Positions 9,334 to 17,910 of a stretch of 64,000 nt of DNA are shown in pieces. Within the stretch, counting starts at the first letter, position 1; the number at the start of each line of letters is the position of its first letter. Origin of the DNA: Paenibacillus_AM sp052180255 (GTDB lineage: Bacteria; Bacillota; Bacilli; Paenibacillales; NBRC-103111); NCBI RefSeq assembly GCF_052180255.1, contig NZ_CP197466.1, positions 1,364,001 to 1,428,000 on the forward strand, in the 5' to 3' direction. Under the pieces are notes generated by a model that was not told the DNA's origin, ran no database searches, and saw only the letters and a list, made by a program, of their open reading frames with translations. The translations under genes and the position numbers were made by a program.

Positions 9334-10060
9334 TTATGTCTCTTCAAGTATTTTGGCCATATCAAAAAGAGGAGGGACATATCGTAGCGTTGTGCCTACA
9401 TTTTTGTGGCGTAGCTGGTGTTGAATATCCACGATGTTCATACCCCCTTTTTGCATCAAATATCCTGCAGTGCGTCTGAGATCATGTGGTCGAATGTGCC
9501 TCGCAAGACCTGCCTCACGAGACTATTCCGACAATATCCGTTTAAAGGTATCAACCGACATGGCTTTCCCTTTTTGATGGAACAGGTATTCATCGTCCTG
9601 ATTTGCAAATTTGAGATATTCATGATGTTGTGTGTAACGCTCAAGTTCTGCGCTGAGGTCTTTGGGGATCGCAACGGGCTGTTTAAAGGTTTTTTGTGCA
9701 TCAAAAACGTGTATGATTCTTGTTTTGAAATTTAGCCGCTTCCGCCGAAGGAAGCGGACCTCTGAAATACGTAATCCTGTAATCAGCATGAATCAAATAA
9801 ACACAAATTGCTGCTGGTAAAAGGGATCTTTCCGTAAGGCGGCTTTTAGGAGAGCGATATACTCCTCTAGCGATAACGCAGTGTTTTGAACCGGTGACTC
9901 GCATTTAGGCCTAGGATAACCGATCATCGGGTTATACTTTATCAGATCCATGGAGTGAAGGAACTGAAAAAAACGTTTCAGCGCAGTTACGGCTGCTGCT
10001 TGTCCGTTATCCGTAAGTTGATCGTTTTGCTTTAAATTAATGAAAAAACGATCGTTAAGA
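9334..10060 (-). pseudogene. second tyrosine recombinase remnant
   Basis: Minus-strand recombinase with two in-frame stops. From the right: NDRFFINLKQND and LKRFFQFLHSMDLIKYNP (core-binding domain), a stop after QQQFVFI, then TGLRISEVRFLRR with the first catalytic Arg, KTFKQPVAIPKDL, a stop after KRILSE, then RPHDLRRT and LRHKNVGTTLRYV with the H-x-x-R, second His and Tyr. The rest of the fold is complete, so only point mutations killed it. It lies inside the nested island and suggests a third, older insertion. Confidence 0.85.
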
Positions 10061-10383
10061 TCTGGTATTACAGATGTAAAGAAAATGGCTCTATTTAGAA
10101 AAGAAGAGCCATGTGATTCTCTTCTTTACATGATTACTAGAGTATTCACTGTCTCCCTCCGTTTCTTCGCCGGTTAAAACGCAGGGTACAAATCTCTGGT
10201 TTACATCCTGCTCTGAGGTACAAGAAAGATTTGATTGCTATTCTAGAAAGAATGGAGGAGCAGGACTTTTGGTTTACTTATAGAAAACAAAGTATTATTG
10301 ATATCAAAAATGTTTGGATTAATTTATAAGATAAATTTCCCCATACACATGGGGGATTTGTGAAATTTAGAGGGAGGCCTATA
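10061..10383. other. intergenic with hairpin and ORF scrap
   Basis: A hairpin around 10085-10113 (GGCTCT paired with AGAGCC) could be a transcription terminator. At 10252-10329 a short frame (MEEQDFWFTYRKQS to a stop) looks like the tail of a lost gene. The GGGAGG for the helicase start lies at 10372-10377. Confidence 0.4.
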
Positions 10384-12387
10384 ATGAGTGGATCCATGTA
10401 CTTTGACAGTATTGAGACAGAAAACGAAACAGTTCACTTAGTATTAGATCAAATCGAGGAGTTTTCTAAACAGAATAGCAAACAAATCTATGTATTAAAT
10501 AGCCCTTTAGCAGAAAAGAAATACGAATATGAATATAATGAAGCAATTGTAATATTAATTCCGGACTATAAAATCATATTTTTAAATGTTGGATCAAATG
10601 AAGAAGCTTTTGAAGATTTTTATAGCGATTTTTTAGAAGACTTAGGAAACATATCTGACAAATATGATTATAGAGATATATTAGGTAGACGCCGGCAGTG
10701 GGGGACTGATCTTTTTGCTACAGCTAAATGGAATTCTGGAGATTCAATACAAACTGTATTAAGTGATTTTATTTTGAAAGATGAAGATCAAAAAAGAAAA
10801 ATAGATTTACTAATTTCACTACTAATTGGAAGTATTAACTCTGTAGATAGAGTAGGGAAGGAATTACCCACGAGCATTTTAGATAAGGTAAAAAGAAAGA
10901 TCATCTTATTTGATGGAGACCAGACACAGTTTATTTTTAAAAAGATAAATAAAAAGAGGGTAATAATACAAGGTCTTGCTGGTACAGGAAAGACCGAATT
11001 ATTACTACATAAGTTAAAAGAACTTTATACTGAAAAAGGCACAGAAAATAGAGTTGTTTTTACTTGTCACAACAGATCATTAGCAAATAAATTAAAATCA
11101 CGCGTTCCAGAGTTTTTCAATTTTATGAAGGTTGAGGAACAAATTGAATGGGATAAAAGATTATGGGTAATGCATAGTTGGGGTTCTCGTACTGATCTGT
11201 CTAATGTTGGTCTGTACAGTTTGATTTGTAAGACGTATGGCGCGATTTTTTGGAGCGCTGGTCAAACATCGTTTGAATATGCATGTAAAATGGCTCTTCA
11301 ACAACTTAACTCTATGCCTGATTTTGAACCTTGTTTCGATTATATATTAATAGATGAAAGCCAAGATTTTTATGAATCATTCTTTCAGCTTTGTGAAAAA
11401 GTCACTACTAAGACTGTTTATGTATCGGGGGATATATTCCAAAATATATTTAGAGATACTTTACCCGAAGTGGAAGCTGACTTTTTATTGAATAAATGTT
11501 ATCGTACAGATTCTAAAACTTTAATGTTTGCACATGCACTGGGTATGGGGATATTGGAGAGACCTGTATTACGCTGGTTAACAGATGACGAATGGGCTGC
11601 ATGTGGCTATGAAATTGACACTAATGGACAAACATATAGTTTATCCAGAAATCTACTGAGAAGATTTGAAGATATCAGAAAAGAAGATGTACCAAGCATC
11701 GAAATTTTACGCACACCAAGCTACGATTGTCGAGAAATAGTGATAGATGCAATAAAAAATATTAAAGCTAATCACCCAACAGTTGGTCCTGAGGATATAG
11801 CTATAATATTTGTAGATGCAGTGAATTCTAATTATGATATGTTGGATGATATTTCGATTATGATTTCAAATGAGTTCGGTTGGAGGACCAATAAAATATA
11901 TAAAACTAAAGTGAATATCAAAGAATCAGTGTTTATTAGTAATAAAAATAATGTAAAAGGTCTGGAATTTCCATTTGTTATATGTATAGCTAATTACAAA
12001 ATAAGTGATAACATAAATGCTCGAAATACCTTATATATGGCTCTAACACGTTCTTTCATAACAACTAATTTAATAATTTCAGAGAATGCAAATACTGACT
12101 TACTTCCAATATTGGAAAATGGACTTAATTCGATTAACGAGAACGATGCTATTGTTGTTAATAAACCTAAAGAATCTGATATTTTAGATAGAACAGCATT
12201 ATTAAGAAGAACGGAAGAACATTTTAAATCCCAAAGAGAAATTGTTAGTGAGATTTTTGTTGAGCTGAAAATCCCTAAAAAGAACCAAGAGAAGTTCAGG
12301 CAACTTGTCTCACTTATTTGTGAGGATAGTGTTGATAAACAAGAAATCAAACAATTAATTCTCCAAAATAAGGACTCTGTGAAATGA
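10384..12387 (+). CDS. UvrD-like superfamily 1 helicase, candidate defence protein
   Basis: A 667-residue protein; ATG 10384 is chosen because AGAGGGAGG ends six bases upstream. Residues 1-190 are an unassigned N-terminal domain. The helicase core follows: Walker A LAGTGKTE near residue 200, Walker B LIDESQDF near 325, motif IV NKCYRTDSKTL, motif V KGLEFPFV near 523, motif VI YMALTRS near 555. It lacks the long 1B/2B insertions of housekeeping UvrD. The last 90 residues are charged and helical. The next gene overlaps its stop (ATGA), so the two act as a unit. Helicase-plus-unknown pairs in islands are typical antiphage modules (Gabija GajB is a UvrD-like example), but this partner is not a known Gabija nuclease. 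Confidence 0.8.
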   Translation: MSGSMYFDSIETENETVHLVLDQIEEFSKQNSKQIYVLNSPLAEKKYEYEYNEAIVILIPDYKIIFLNVGSNEEAFEDFYSDFLEDLGNISDKYDYRDILGRRRQWGTDLFATAKWNSGDSIQTVLSDFILKDEDQKRKIDLLISLLIGSINSVDRVGKELPTSILDKVKRKIILFDGDQTQFIFKKINKKRVIIQGLAGTGKTELLLHKLKELYTEKGTENRVVFTCHNRSLANKLKSRVPEFFNFMKVEEQIEWDKRLWVMHSWGSRTDLSNVGLYSLICKTYGAIFWSAGQTSFEYACKMALQQLNSMPDFEPCFDYILIDESQDFYESFFQLCEKVTTKTVYVSGDIFQNIFRDTLPEVEADFLLNKCYRTDSKTLMFAHALGMGILERPVLRWLTDDEWAACGYEIDTNGQTYSLSRNLLRRFEDIRKEDVPSIEILRTPSYDCREIVIDAIKNIKANHPTVGPEDIAIIFVDAVNSNYDMLDDISIMISNEFGWRTNKIYKTKVNIKESVFISNKNNVKGLEFPFVICIANYKISDNINARNTLYMALTRSFITTNLIISENANTDLLPILENGLNSINENDAIVVNKPKESDILDRTALLRRTEEHFKSQREIVSEIFVELKIPKKNQEKFRQLVSLICEDSVDKQEIKQLILQNKDSVK

Positions 12388-13103
12388 GAAAGTTTAAAGA
12401 ATACTATTTGACTGTCAACTTAGCAGATATATTAAGATCTCCCATAAGAAATAAGAGTGACATTGTGTGGTTATTATTAAACTCATTAGAAGTTATCTTA
12501 TCCGAAATTCCGGTTGCGGATAGAGGTTATGGTATTTTTAGTTTAAATATTAATAAAATGAGTAGAATATTTTTTGCTGCTAATATCGAAGGCTACATGA
12601 AAAACTTTTCATTTACGTTTCCTTTTACCATTCATCTTGAAGATAATTCAGTAAAAAAGCTATATAGCACTAACACTAAAATTGGGATCAACAAAACGAT
12701 AGTTAGAATATTATTAGAATTAGCTGCTGAAGGTTTCTTTAAAGAAAAAGAACAAACCCCAAATATTTATGATGAAATGGATGCTTTATCTGTAGCGATA
12801 AAGAATAATATTAATGTAGATGAAGATTTAGATGATTATGAGGAAAAGGTTTGGACTATCATTAAAGAGTTTTTACTGTTCGAGCCTGGATACCTTCGAT
12901 ACGATTTTGATGAGGAGAGAGCTGACCCTGATTTACATCCTTTACATCATTTAGATGTGTTTTATTCATCACAAGCTACTTTTAAATTAGGTTTAAATGA
13001 ATCTATATTTAAGAACAAATTGCTTGAAAGAGAGGACTTGATAAATGTCTTAGATATCACAACCCCGTGTTACTATATATCCAATTTATCTATAAAGAAA
13101 TGA
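12384..13103 (+). CDS. unrecognised partner of the island helicase
   Basis: A 239-residue protein with no family I recognise. It overlaps the helicase gene by four bases. Visible features are a mixed alpha/beta N-terminal half with aromatic beta strands (FSFTFPFTIHLED), an acidic middle (EDLDDYEEKV) and a His-rich acidic patch (DPDLHPLHHLDVFYSS) that could bind metal. No signal peptide or membrane segments, so cytoplasmic. Its stop lies immediately before a truncated NucB reading frame. A role as effector or regulator of the helicase is an inference from gene order. Confidence 0.6.
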   Translation: MRKFKEYYLTVNLADILRSPIRNKSDIVWLLLNSLEVILSEIPVADRGYGIFSLNINKMSRIFFAANIEGYMKNFSFTFPFTIHLEDNSVKKLYSTNTKIGINKTIVRILLELAAEGFFKEKEQTPNIYDEMDALSVAIKNNINVDEDLDDYEEKVWTIIKEFLLFEPGYLRYDFDEERADPDLHPLHHLDVFYSSQATFKLGLNESIFKNKLLEREDLINVLDITTPCYYISNLSIKK

Positions 13104-13616
13104 CTTCGCAGCCACTAACGATGGTGAGTCAGCGATTTGTACTATTGAACGTGATGGCGCTGATGAAAACCGTGAAGAGCCGCTAAAAGGTATTCAAAAC
13201 AAAAAGGGCTACGACCGGGATGAATGGCCAATGGCTATGTGTGAAGAAGGCGGCACAGGTGCGGGTATTGCATACATAAAACCATCTGATAATCGTGGAG
13301 TGGGCTCTTGGGTAGGAAATCAACTTGAAGATTATTCAGATGGAACAAGAGTCTTGTTTGTAATCAATGGAGGGGCTAGTGAATCAGTTAAAGCTGTTAC
13401 TGGTGCAGATTCAAAGATTAACGCATCTACTGCAACCCCTAAGCCTAAACCAACTGCTAAGGCCCAACTCACACTAGAAGCTGAAGTAGATGAAAGTGTG
13501 ATCTACTATCAAAATTGTAATGCAGTGAGAGCAGCGGGAGCGGCGCCATTATATAAGGAGATCCAGAGTATTCATTTAAACTTGATCGTGACAAAGACGG
13601 AGTAGCATGCGAGTAA
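13104..13616 (+). pseudogene. NucA/NucB-family DNase with Excalibur domain, truncated and frameshifted
   Basis: The reading frame starts without a start codon directly after the preceding gene and lacks any signal peptide. It shows the NucB active-site region (GYDRDEWPMAMCEEGG, then GVGSWVGNQLEDYSDG) and, after a Pro/Lys/Thr linker, a C-terminal Excalibur calcium-binding domain (NCNAVRAAGAAPLY). Near 13556 one base is missing; in the shifted frame the domain finishes as DPEYSFKLDRDKDGVACE and stops at 13616. Both ends are therefore damaged. NucB-type nucleases are secreted DNases, sporulation-linked in Bacillus. Confidence 0.88.
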
Positions 13617-13707
13617 TAAACTCGGCATGAAGCTCTAGATTGCTATTGCAATAATAACTGTTTTTTTGTAAAATAAGAACAAATCCGAAAGCATCGGTAA
13701 TTAAGGC

Positions 13708-13748
13708 AAAAGAGCCAGCGGGAAAGCATCCTGCATGGCTCTTTTTTA
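13708..13748 (+). terminator. rho-independent terminator
   Basis: AAAGAGCCA pairs with TGGCTCTTT around an inner GC-rich stem, followed by TTTTTT. It follows the NucB pseudogene. The hairpin is preceded by ATCCGAAAGCATCGG (13683-13697), a sequence repeated at 36020-36034 before another hairpin. Confidence 0.75.
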
Positions 13749-13832
13749 TTGGAAAATTACCGTCCTCTTAACGAAAAGAAGGATAATGCATTTCCGGATC
13801 AAGCTATATTCCTTGTCAGTCAGTGGGTATTA

Positions 13833-13854
13833 TTGATGTAAAATTGATGTAAAA
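13833..13854 (+). repeat. island arm-type repeat, right copy
   Basis: Identical 22 bases to 3819-3840, 115 bases inside the right core repeat. Confidence 0.65.
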
Positions 13855-13969
13855 CATCAACCAAACCGAACGGAATGAAGCCTTCCCTAACAGAAGCTCA
13901 TTAATAAATAGCCCGTCAATTCAAGGTTACTACGGATTGTAACAGATTAATTCCCAGGACAATATGTTC

Positions 13970-13987
13970 CCGCATACGGTGCATGTG
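13970..13987 (+). repeat. island att core, right copy
   Basis: Identical 18 bases to 3683-3700. Here the reading frame D-N-M-FPHTVHV stops right after the core, so only the left copy carries a complete rlmD-like tail. Confidence 0.75.
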
Positions 13988-14077
13988 TAGTGTGTAGTGT
14001 CAACATATAGAAAAGATCTTTTATAGAAGGCGATAAGGGGTTGGATGTCTTGTCATCGCCTTCAGTTCTATATTTGT

Positions 14078-14545
14078 TTAGACGGTGAAGTTGTAAATGA
14101 TTTTTACATCACCGTCTTCTTTGATTTCAATTCGTTTTACAATCATGAGCAGCAGTTCTCGATCTAGTTTTTCAAATGAAGTTAGTTTGGCAATGTCGGG
14201 AAATTTCGGTTTGTTAACTTCATCATCCTTGGAGAGATCAGAAATCCTTTGTCGATATTCTGAAAGCTCCTTCTCATAACGTACAAGTAGTTCATGATAC
14301 TTCTCTTTGGTCATTTCACCATCTAACCATTTATCCTCAGCATTATTTTTGCGCTTTATAACCAATTCGATATTATTATTGAGATTCAAAATTTCCTTAG
14401 CAGTTGACCGTTTCCCACTGTCAGCTTCTTTTGCAGCTTTTTTGTAAAGGTTTTAGTGTCAATATGTTCTCCCATTAGCATTCTGATATCGCTCAGAATG
14501 AGTTCTTCCAGATGAGATTCATAGACAGAATGTCGAGATGAGCAG
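14078..14545 (-). pseudogene. C-terminal remnant of a large serine recombinase
   Basis: Minus-strand fragment beginning in the region after the zinc ribbon (RHSVYESHLEELILSDIR) and ending with the typical coiled-coil tail and LLLMIVKRIEIKEDG. An extra base near 14450 shifts the frame; the other frame reads YKKAAKEADSGKRSTAKEI and rejoins LNLNNNIELV. The catalytic domain is missing, so it is inactive. It abuts a truncated AbiJ-like gene, marking a deletion or insertion junction. Confidence 0.85.
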
Positions 14546-15298
14546 GACGAGTATATTGAGTTCATCAATAAGCATTTAGTAAATGACGGATTTAAGTTCA
14601 ATTTGGCTGATAATATTTCAGGTTTTCCAGTTTATCGTATCGATAAAGTGCTTGACGGGGTTAAAGGCAATGTGAAGAATCTGATATTCGCCGCAGTTGG
14701 TCAGAAGCCTGAAATTGTTATTAGCGACTCGATCAATAATGACATTAGAATTGTGAAGCATGAAGAAAACTGTTTAGTCTACGACCGTAATATTCCTAAT
14801 ACAGGTCTTTATTGGGCTGACCTTGTAATGTGGTGGGCAGATATGAATGGTATATCAGAGCCAGATATAGAGACGGAAAAACAACTATATTTGCGTTTAT
14901 TTCAAACATTGGCATCTCCACCAGAGAAGCTACTATTTAAAAGTTACTTTAGATGCTTCAAGGAATTGTTCGACAAAAACTTCCCTGCTTTAATACCTCA
15001 AGTGTATTTACACTATGACCCATATACAATAAGGCAGCGTGCAGGAAAACCTTATTTATCAAGGCAACGTATGGATTTTCTCTTACTGTTTTCAAACAAG
15101 CAGCGTATCGTCCTTGAAGTAGATGGAAAGCAACACTATTCTGATGAAGATATATCGAGTCCCAAAAAATATGCTGAAATGGTCCAAGCCGACAGGAAAT
15201 TAAAGCTAAGCGGCTATGAGGTTTATCGATTCGGCGGTTATGAATTGATGGATGAGGAAGCGGGGGCAAAGGTCATAAAAGACTCATGGTTATGTTAA
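14541..15298 (+). pseudogene. 5'-truncated AbiJ-NTD3-like protein with endonuclease-like C-terminus
   Basis: The frame is open from about 14541 with no start codon or ribosome binding site, so the 5' end was lost at the junction with the recombinase remnant. Residues reading IFAAVGQKPEIVISDSIN then CLVYDRNIP and WADLVMWWADMNGI fit the AbiJ-NTD3 type domain of abortive-infection proteins. The C-terminal part (RMDFLLLF, RIVLEVDGKQHYS, DRKLKLSGYEVYRFGG) has the D/ExD and E-V-D-G-K-x-H pattern of a DUF559/VSR-like nuclease fold. A related tail scrap (LSVEHAELAIDTLCDIAKN, to 15533) follows downstream. Family naming is from memory. Confidence 0.55.
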
Positions 15299-15741
15299 GG
15301 ATTGAGCTCTTGACTCGTATTTTGTCAACTCGTGTATAATACAGCAGGGTTAAAAACTAACGCAATATTCATCTTGAAGCCTTGTTCAGATAAAGGTGTT
15401 TCTGTTATAAATTTACCACTTTTACTCATCGGATCGTAAATGAAAAAGAAACTACACCGTTAAGTGTAGAACATGCAGAATTGGCAATAGATACTCTTTG
15501 TGATATTGCAAAAAATAGTGTTAAAAGAAAATAAACCATTAGACTGAAAAATAAAGTGTTTTCTTAGTGCTTAGATTAAGATAAGTTCCCTGTTTAAGCA
15601 CTACATGCTACCCGCGTACGTTCTTTAATAGGTGATTGGAAATGGAATATAATGAGGAGGACGTAGCCCAAGCGAAGGCGCGGGAGCGTTCTTTTTATTG
15701 AACTAACGGGCAGTTTAGCTCAATGTACTAATAGAGGAAAG
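15299..15741. other. remnant-rich spacer
   Basis: Holds a coding scrap ending at 15533 (ETTPLSVEHAELAIDTL then CDIAKNSVKRK) that may be the displaced end of the AbiJ-like gene, and a TAACGGG repeat at 15703-15713. Confidence 0.45.
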
Positions 15742-15924
15742 ATGAGGAAATCTAGGTGCAAACCGAATCGCAGGATAAATGAATACTACGACAAGAAAAG
15801 GAAAGAGGGCAAGCCTTACAAAGTGGTCGTGATAGCTTGCGCCAACAAGCTTCTCCATCACGTGTACGCCATCCTTTGTAAAAGCGAGCCCTACAAAGCT
15901 TTAAAAAACCATATTCATCCATAA
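15742..15924 (+). pseudogene. IS110-family transposase, C-terminal scrap
   Basis: Sixty codons reading NEYYDKKRKEGKPYKVVVI and ACANKLLHHVYAIL, the conserved last part of IS110-family transposases. The catalytic DEDD domain is absent. Confidence 0.75.
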
Positions 15925-16068
15925 CCCTCTCGCCAATGAAGGTTATTTGTGCTGTTCAGAAAAGTATATCTGTATTCTATTACTTAACCAAGTTGTAATG
16001 CCTGACAAGTATTAGCTGGTTTTTTTGTTTTACGCAAATAAGGAGTATTTGAGTGATGTAAAGTATGC

Positions 16069-16107
16069 TTGACATCAAAATGAAAGTAAAGTATCCTTTA
16101 CGTAAAG
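16069..16107 (+). promoter_or_regulatory. promoter with operator-like repeats before the HTH gene
   Basis: TTGACA (16069-16074) and TATCCT (16092-16097) are 17 bases apart. GTAAAGTAT occurs at 16058 and 16086, and GTAAAG-tatc-CTTTAC (16086-16101) is a palindrome overlapping the -10, with CTTTACGTAAAG just after. The layout suggests autorepression by the HTH protein encoded 27 bases downstream. Confidence 0.6.
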
Positions 16108-16133
16108 CTAGTTTTACATAGAGGTGGGGTTGG

Positions 16134-16337
16134 ATGGAACATCGCATTAAAAATTTAAGAGCAGCTATAGGGCTAACACAGGAACAGTTGTCCGAACGAG
16201 TTGGTGTTTCGAGACAGACGATCATATCCATTGAGAATGGTCGATATAATCCATCCTTAGAATTGGCATATAAAATTGCTAAAGTGTTTGATCGTTACAT
16301 TGAAGATGTATTTATTTTTGACAAGGGGAGTGAATAA
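16134..16337 (+). CDS. small XRE-family HTH regulator
   Basis: A 67-residue single-domain repressor. Residues 13-33 (LTQEQLSERVGVSRQTIISI) form the helix-turn-helix and ENGRYNPSLELAYKIAK the following helices. It begins with ATG behind GAGGTGGGG. The gene for a membrane protein starts two bases after its stop, a common pairing in which the regulator controls the membrane partner. Palindromes in the promoter are candidate binding sites. Confidence 0.9.
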   Translation: MEHRIKNLRAAIGLTQEQLSERVGVSRQTIISIENGRYNPSLELAYKIAKVFDRYIEDVFIFDKGSE

Positions 16338-16339
16338 TC

Positions 16340-16642
16340 ATGAGTTTGGATCAGGTTGGAGTCTTACTGATGATACTGCTCGGCATTTTTGGAGGATTGC
16401 TCGGGTTATGGTGGGGTCGCAAGCAAGCAGCGCGTCAAAGGGGACTTGATGAAAGATTTCATATCATTTCAAGTAAATCTCAAGCAGCCGCATGGAAAAT
16501 TACGCTGGTAGCAATCTATTTCCTATTCATCATGATGGTATGCGGTGTGAAATTGTCTGCAGCTCCTGTCCTAGGGATTGTATTGCTCGTTCATATGGCA
16601 GGATGGGCGTTCTCGAGCGTGTATTACAATATTAAGCTATAG
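16340..16642 (+). CDS. small membrane protein paired with the HTH regulator
   Basis: A 100-residue protein with three predicted membrane segments (residues 7-25, 50-70, 74-95) and a basic cytoplasmic loop (GRKQAARQRGLDERF). It is co-transcribed with the HTH gene. Similar membrane partners occur beside small HTH repressors in Firmicutes; function unknown. Confidence 0.75.
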   Translation: MSLDQVGVLLMILLGIFGGLLGLWWGRKQAARQRGLDERFHIISSKSQAAAWKITLVAIYFLFIMMVCGVKLSAAPVLGIVLLVHMAGWAFSSVYYNIKL

Positions 16643-16752
16643 TGAACATCGAGCATGTTAGATTGACAATCGCTAAAATATAGGTGGTTTTGTCTTAAAA
16701 TAGAGAAGTAAGGATCATTAAGCTAACGGGAAACTATAGCTTAATAAACAAA

Positions 16753-16786
16753 AACGCGGCTGCCGGCATGGATCGGCAGCCGCGTT
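16753..16786. terminator. perfect 13-bp hairpin between two repeat copies
   Basis: AACGCGGCTGCCG pairs with CGGCAGCCGCGTT around an 8-base loop. There is no T-run directly after, so it may belong to the repeat unit rather than act as a terminator. Confidence 0.5.
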
Positions 16787-16989
16787 GCGCTAACGGGCAG
16801 TTAACGCAACTTTCCAAACACTAGTAACGTTAAACTATCGATTGCTGTCTTTATCCGATATGGGAAGCGTATCCCCGGATTTGGCGCGACTAGCCGGGCG
16901 ACCGCTGCGTTCGCTGCACAACGAGGTTCGCGACATGTTCGCATAAGGCTTAGCTGGTTCGGTGAACTGGCCAAGGCCATCCATTTAAA

Positions 16990-17030
16990 AACCACGCTGA
17001 GCACCTCATGCGAGATGCCTCAGCGTGGTT
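16990..17030 (-). terminator. terminator of the ferredoxin gene
   Basis: AACCACGCTGAG (16990-17001) pairs perfectly with CTCAGCGTGGTT (17019-17030). On the minus strand it follows the ferredoxin stop and ends in TTTTAAA. Confidence 0.7.
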
Positions 17031-17058
17031 ACGAGCCCGGAAGCCGGTTCGCGATCGG

Positions 17059-17382
17059 TTAGTCTTGCGGCCGATTGCCTGGTTCCAGGCCGGATGACGA
17101 TACCGTCATCACCGGTTTTACAGTAAGATCGTTATGTACTCGAATCTGGCACGATAAGCGGATGTTCGATTCCGCAATGCCTTTGGCCTGCAGAAGAGCG
17201 GCTTCCGCTTCACCAACCGGACCGGCGTCTCCATCCACCACTTCGACCCGGCACGTTGTGCATTTGGCGTTGCTGCCGCAGCGGTGCAATATGTCTACCC
17301 CGTTATCCACCAGGGCAAGCACAAGTTTAGTACCTTCTGCAACTTCATAGGAGCCTCTTCCTTCAATTTGAATCGTCGGCAT
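17059..17382 (-). CDS. [2Fe-2S] ferredoxin
   Basis: A 107-residue plant/adrenodoxin-like ferredoxin. The ATG at 17382 is preferred because GGGGAGAAG lies just upstream. The cluster ligands are visible as CGSNAKCTTC near residues 35-44 plus the distal Cys in RLSCQIRV. It carries electrons in the cytoplasm; the partner enzyme is not encoded nearby. Its GC content is clearly above that of surrounding genes, pointing to separate acquisition, and it stands alone between repeats. Confidence 0.9.
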   Translation of the reverse strand: MPTIQIEGRGSYEVAEGTKLVLALVDNGVDILHRCGSNAKCTTCRVEVVDGDAGPVGEAEAALLQAKGIAESNIRLSCQIRVHNDLTVKPVMTVSSSGLEPGNRPQD

Positions 17383-17910
17383 CTTAGACTTCTCCCCATT
17401 CCTAATTTGGTAACTGCGCAATCAATGGCTTATCATGTGCAATATCACTAATCATACTCTCCAAAATCGCGATCTGTAAACAACCGAACGCGTTATCCAT
17501 TGGCATGTATGAGGAGATCAAGCTTTGCTACTTCATCACGGTTGCGTAATAGCGGCATCGGATAAAATCGAGGGAGTTCAATAGCAACAAGAAGGCAGCC
17601 GATTATCGATCGGTTGCTTTTTTCGTTATACTAACTGGCAGGATAGCTTCAACAATTGTCATTGTTTGAGAACCGGCAGCTACTATGACAATCTAGGATA
17701 AAATTGGTAGTTCCAACTAAAATTCAAGCTAAGGAGCCTAGTTAGTTTGCTTCTAGCTTATACAGCAATGGCTGCTAAGCCGTTTTTGGTTCTGCGAATG
17801 TTGAGTTATTAAACCTCAAAGAACAATTCTTATATATATTCTACGATTCGTAGGTGTGATTGTACCAGTGATTGAAATATAATACTCTTCAAAGAAAGGG
17901 AGGTGTCTGT
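17383..17910. other. intergenic spacer with a terminator-like hairpin
   Basis: No gene. A hairpin at 17593-17624 (GGCAGCCGAT paired with ATCGGTTGC, then TTTTTT) could terminate transcription on the plus strand. Confidence 0.5.

Larger units (their letters stand above)
3683..13987. mobile_element. genomic island nested in the skin element, inserted via an rlmD-type 3' end
   Basis: An 18-bp direct repeat (CCGCATACGGTGCATGTG) lies at 3683-3700 and 13970-13987. Just inside each copy, 118 and 115 bases away, is a second 22-bp direct repeat (3819-3840 and 13833-13854). This symmetric core-plus-arm layout is that of tyrosine-integrase attL and attR sites, and the integrase pseudogene lies beside the left end. 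The left core reads FPHTVHVESVAML, the C-terminus of RlmD/TrmA-family uracil methyltransferases, whose gene 3' end is a known integration hotspot. The island carries an ABC-3C defence module, a UvrD-like helicase pair and a broken NucB. It begins only 35 bases from the sigK 5' fragment. Confidence 0.72.
13617..14077. other. right end of the nested island
   Basis: Non-coding stretch carrying a hairpin motif and terminator (13683-13748), the right arm-type repeat (13833-13854) and the right att core (13970-13987). The remaining bases show no gene. Confidence 0.6.
16643..17058. other. spacer with two repeats and two strong hairpins
   Basis: Contains repeat copies at 16722 and 16790 on either side of a perfect 13-bp hairpin (16753-16786), then a GC-richer coding scrap on the plus strand (LARLAGRPLRSLHNEVRDMF, stop near 16945). 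The minus-strand frame at 16801-17004 is not supported. Confidence 0.5.

Noticed and set aside
16801..17004. minus-strand open frame near the ferredoxin terminator
   Set aside because: It overlaps a repeat and has no start signal; the plus strand shows only a scrap.
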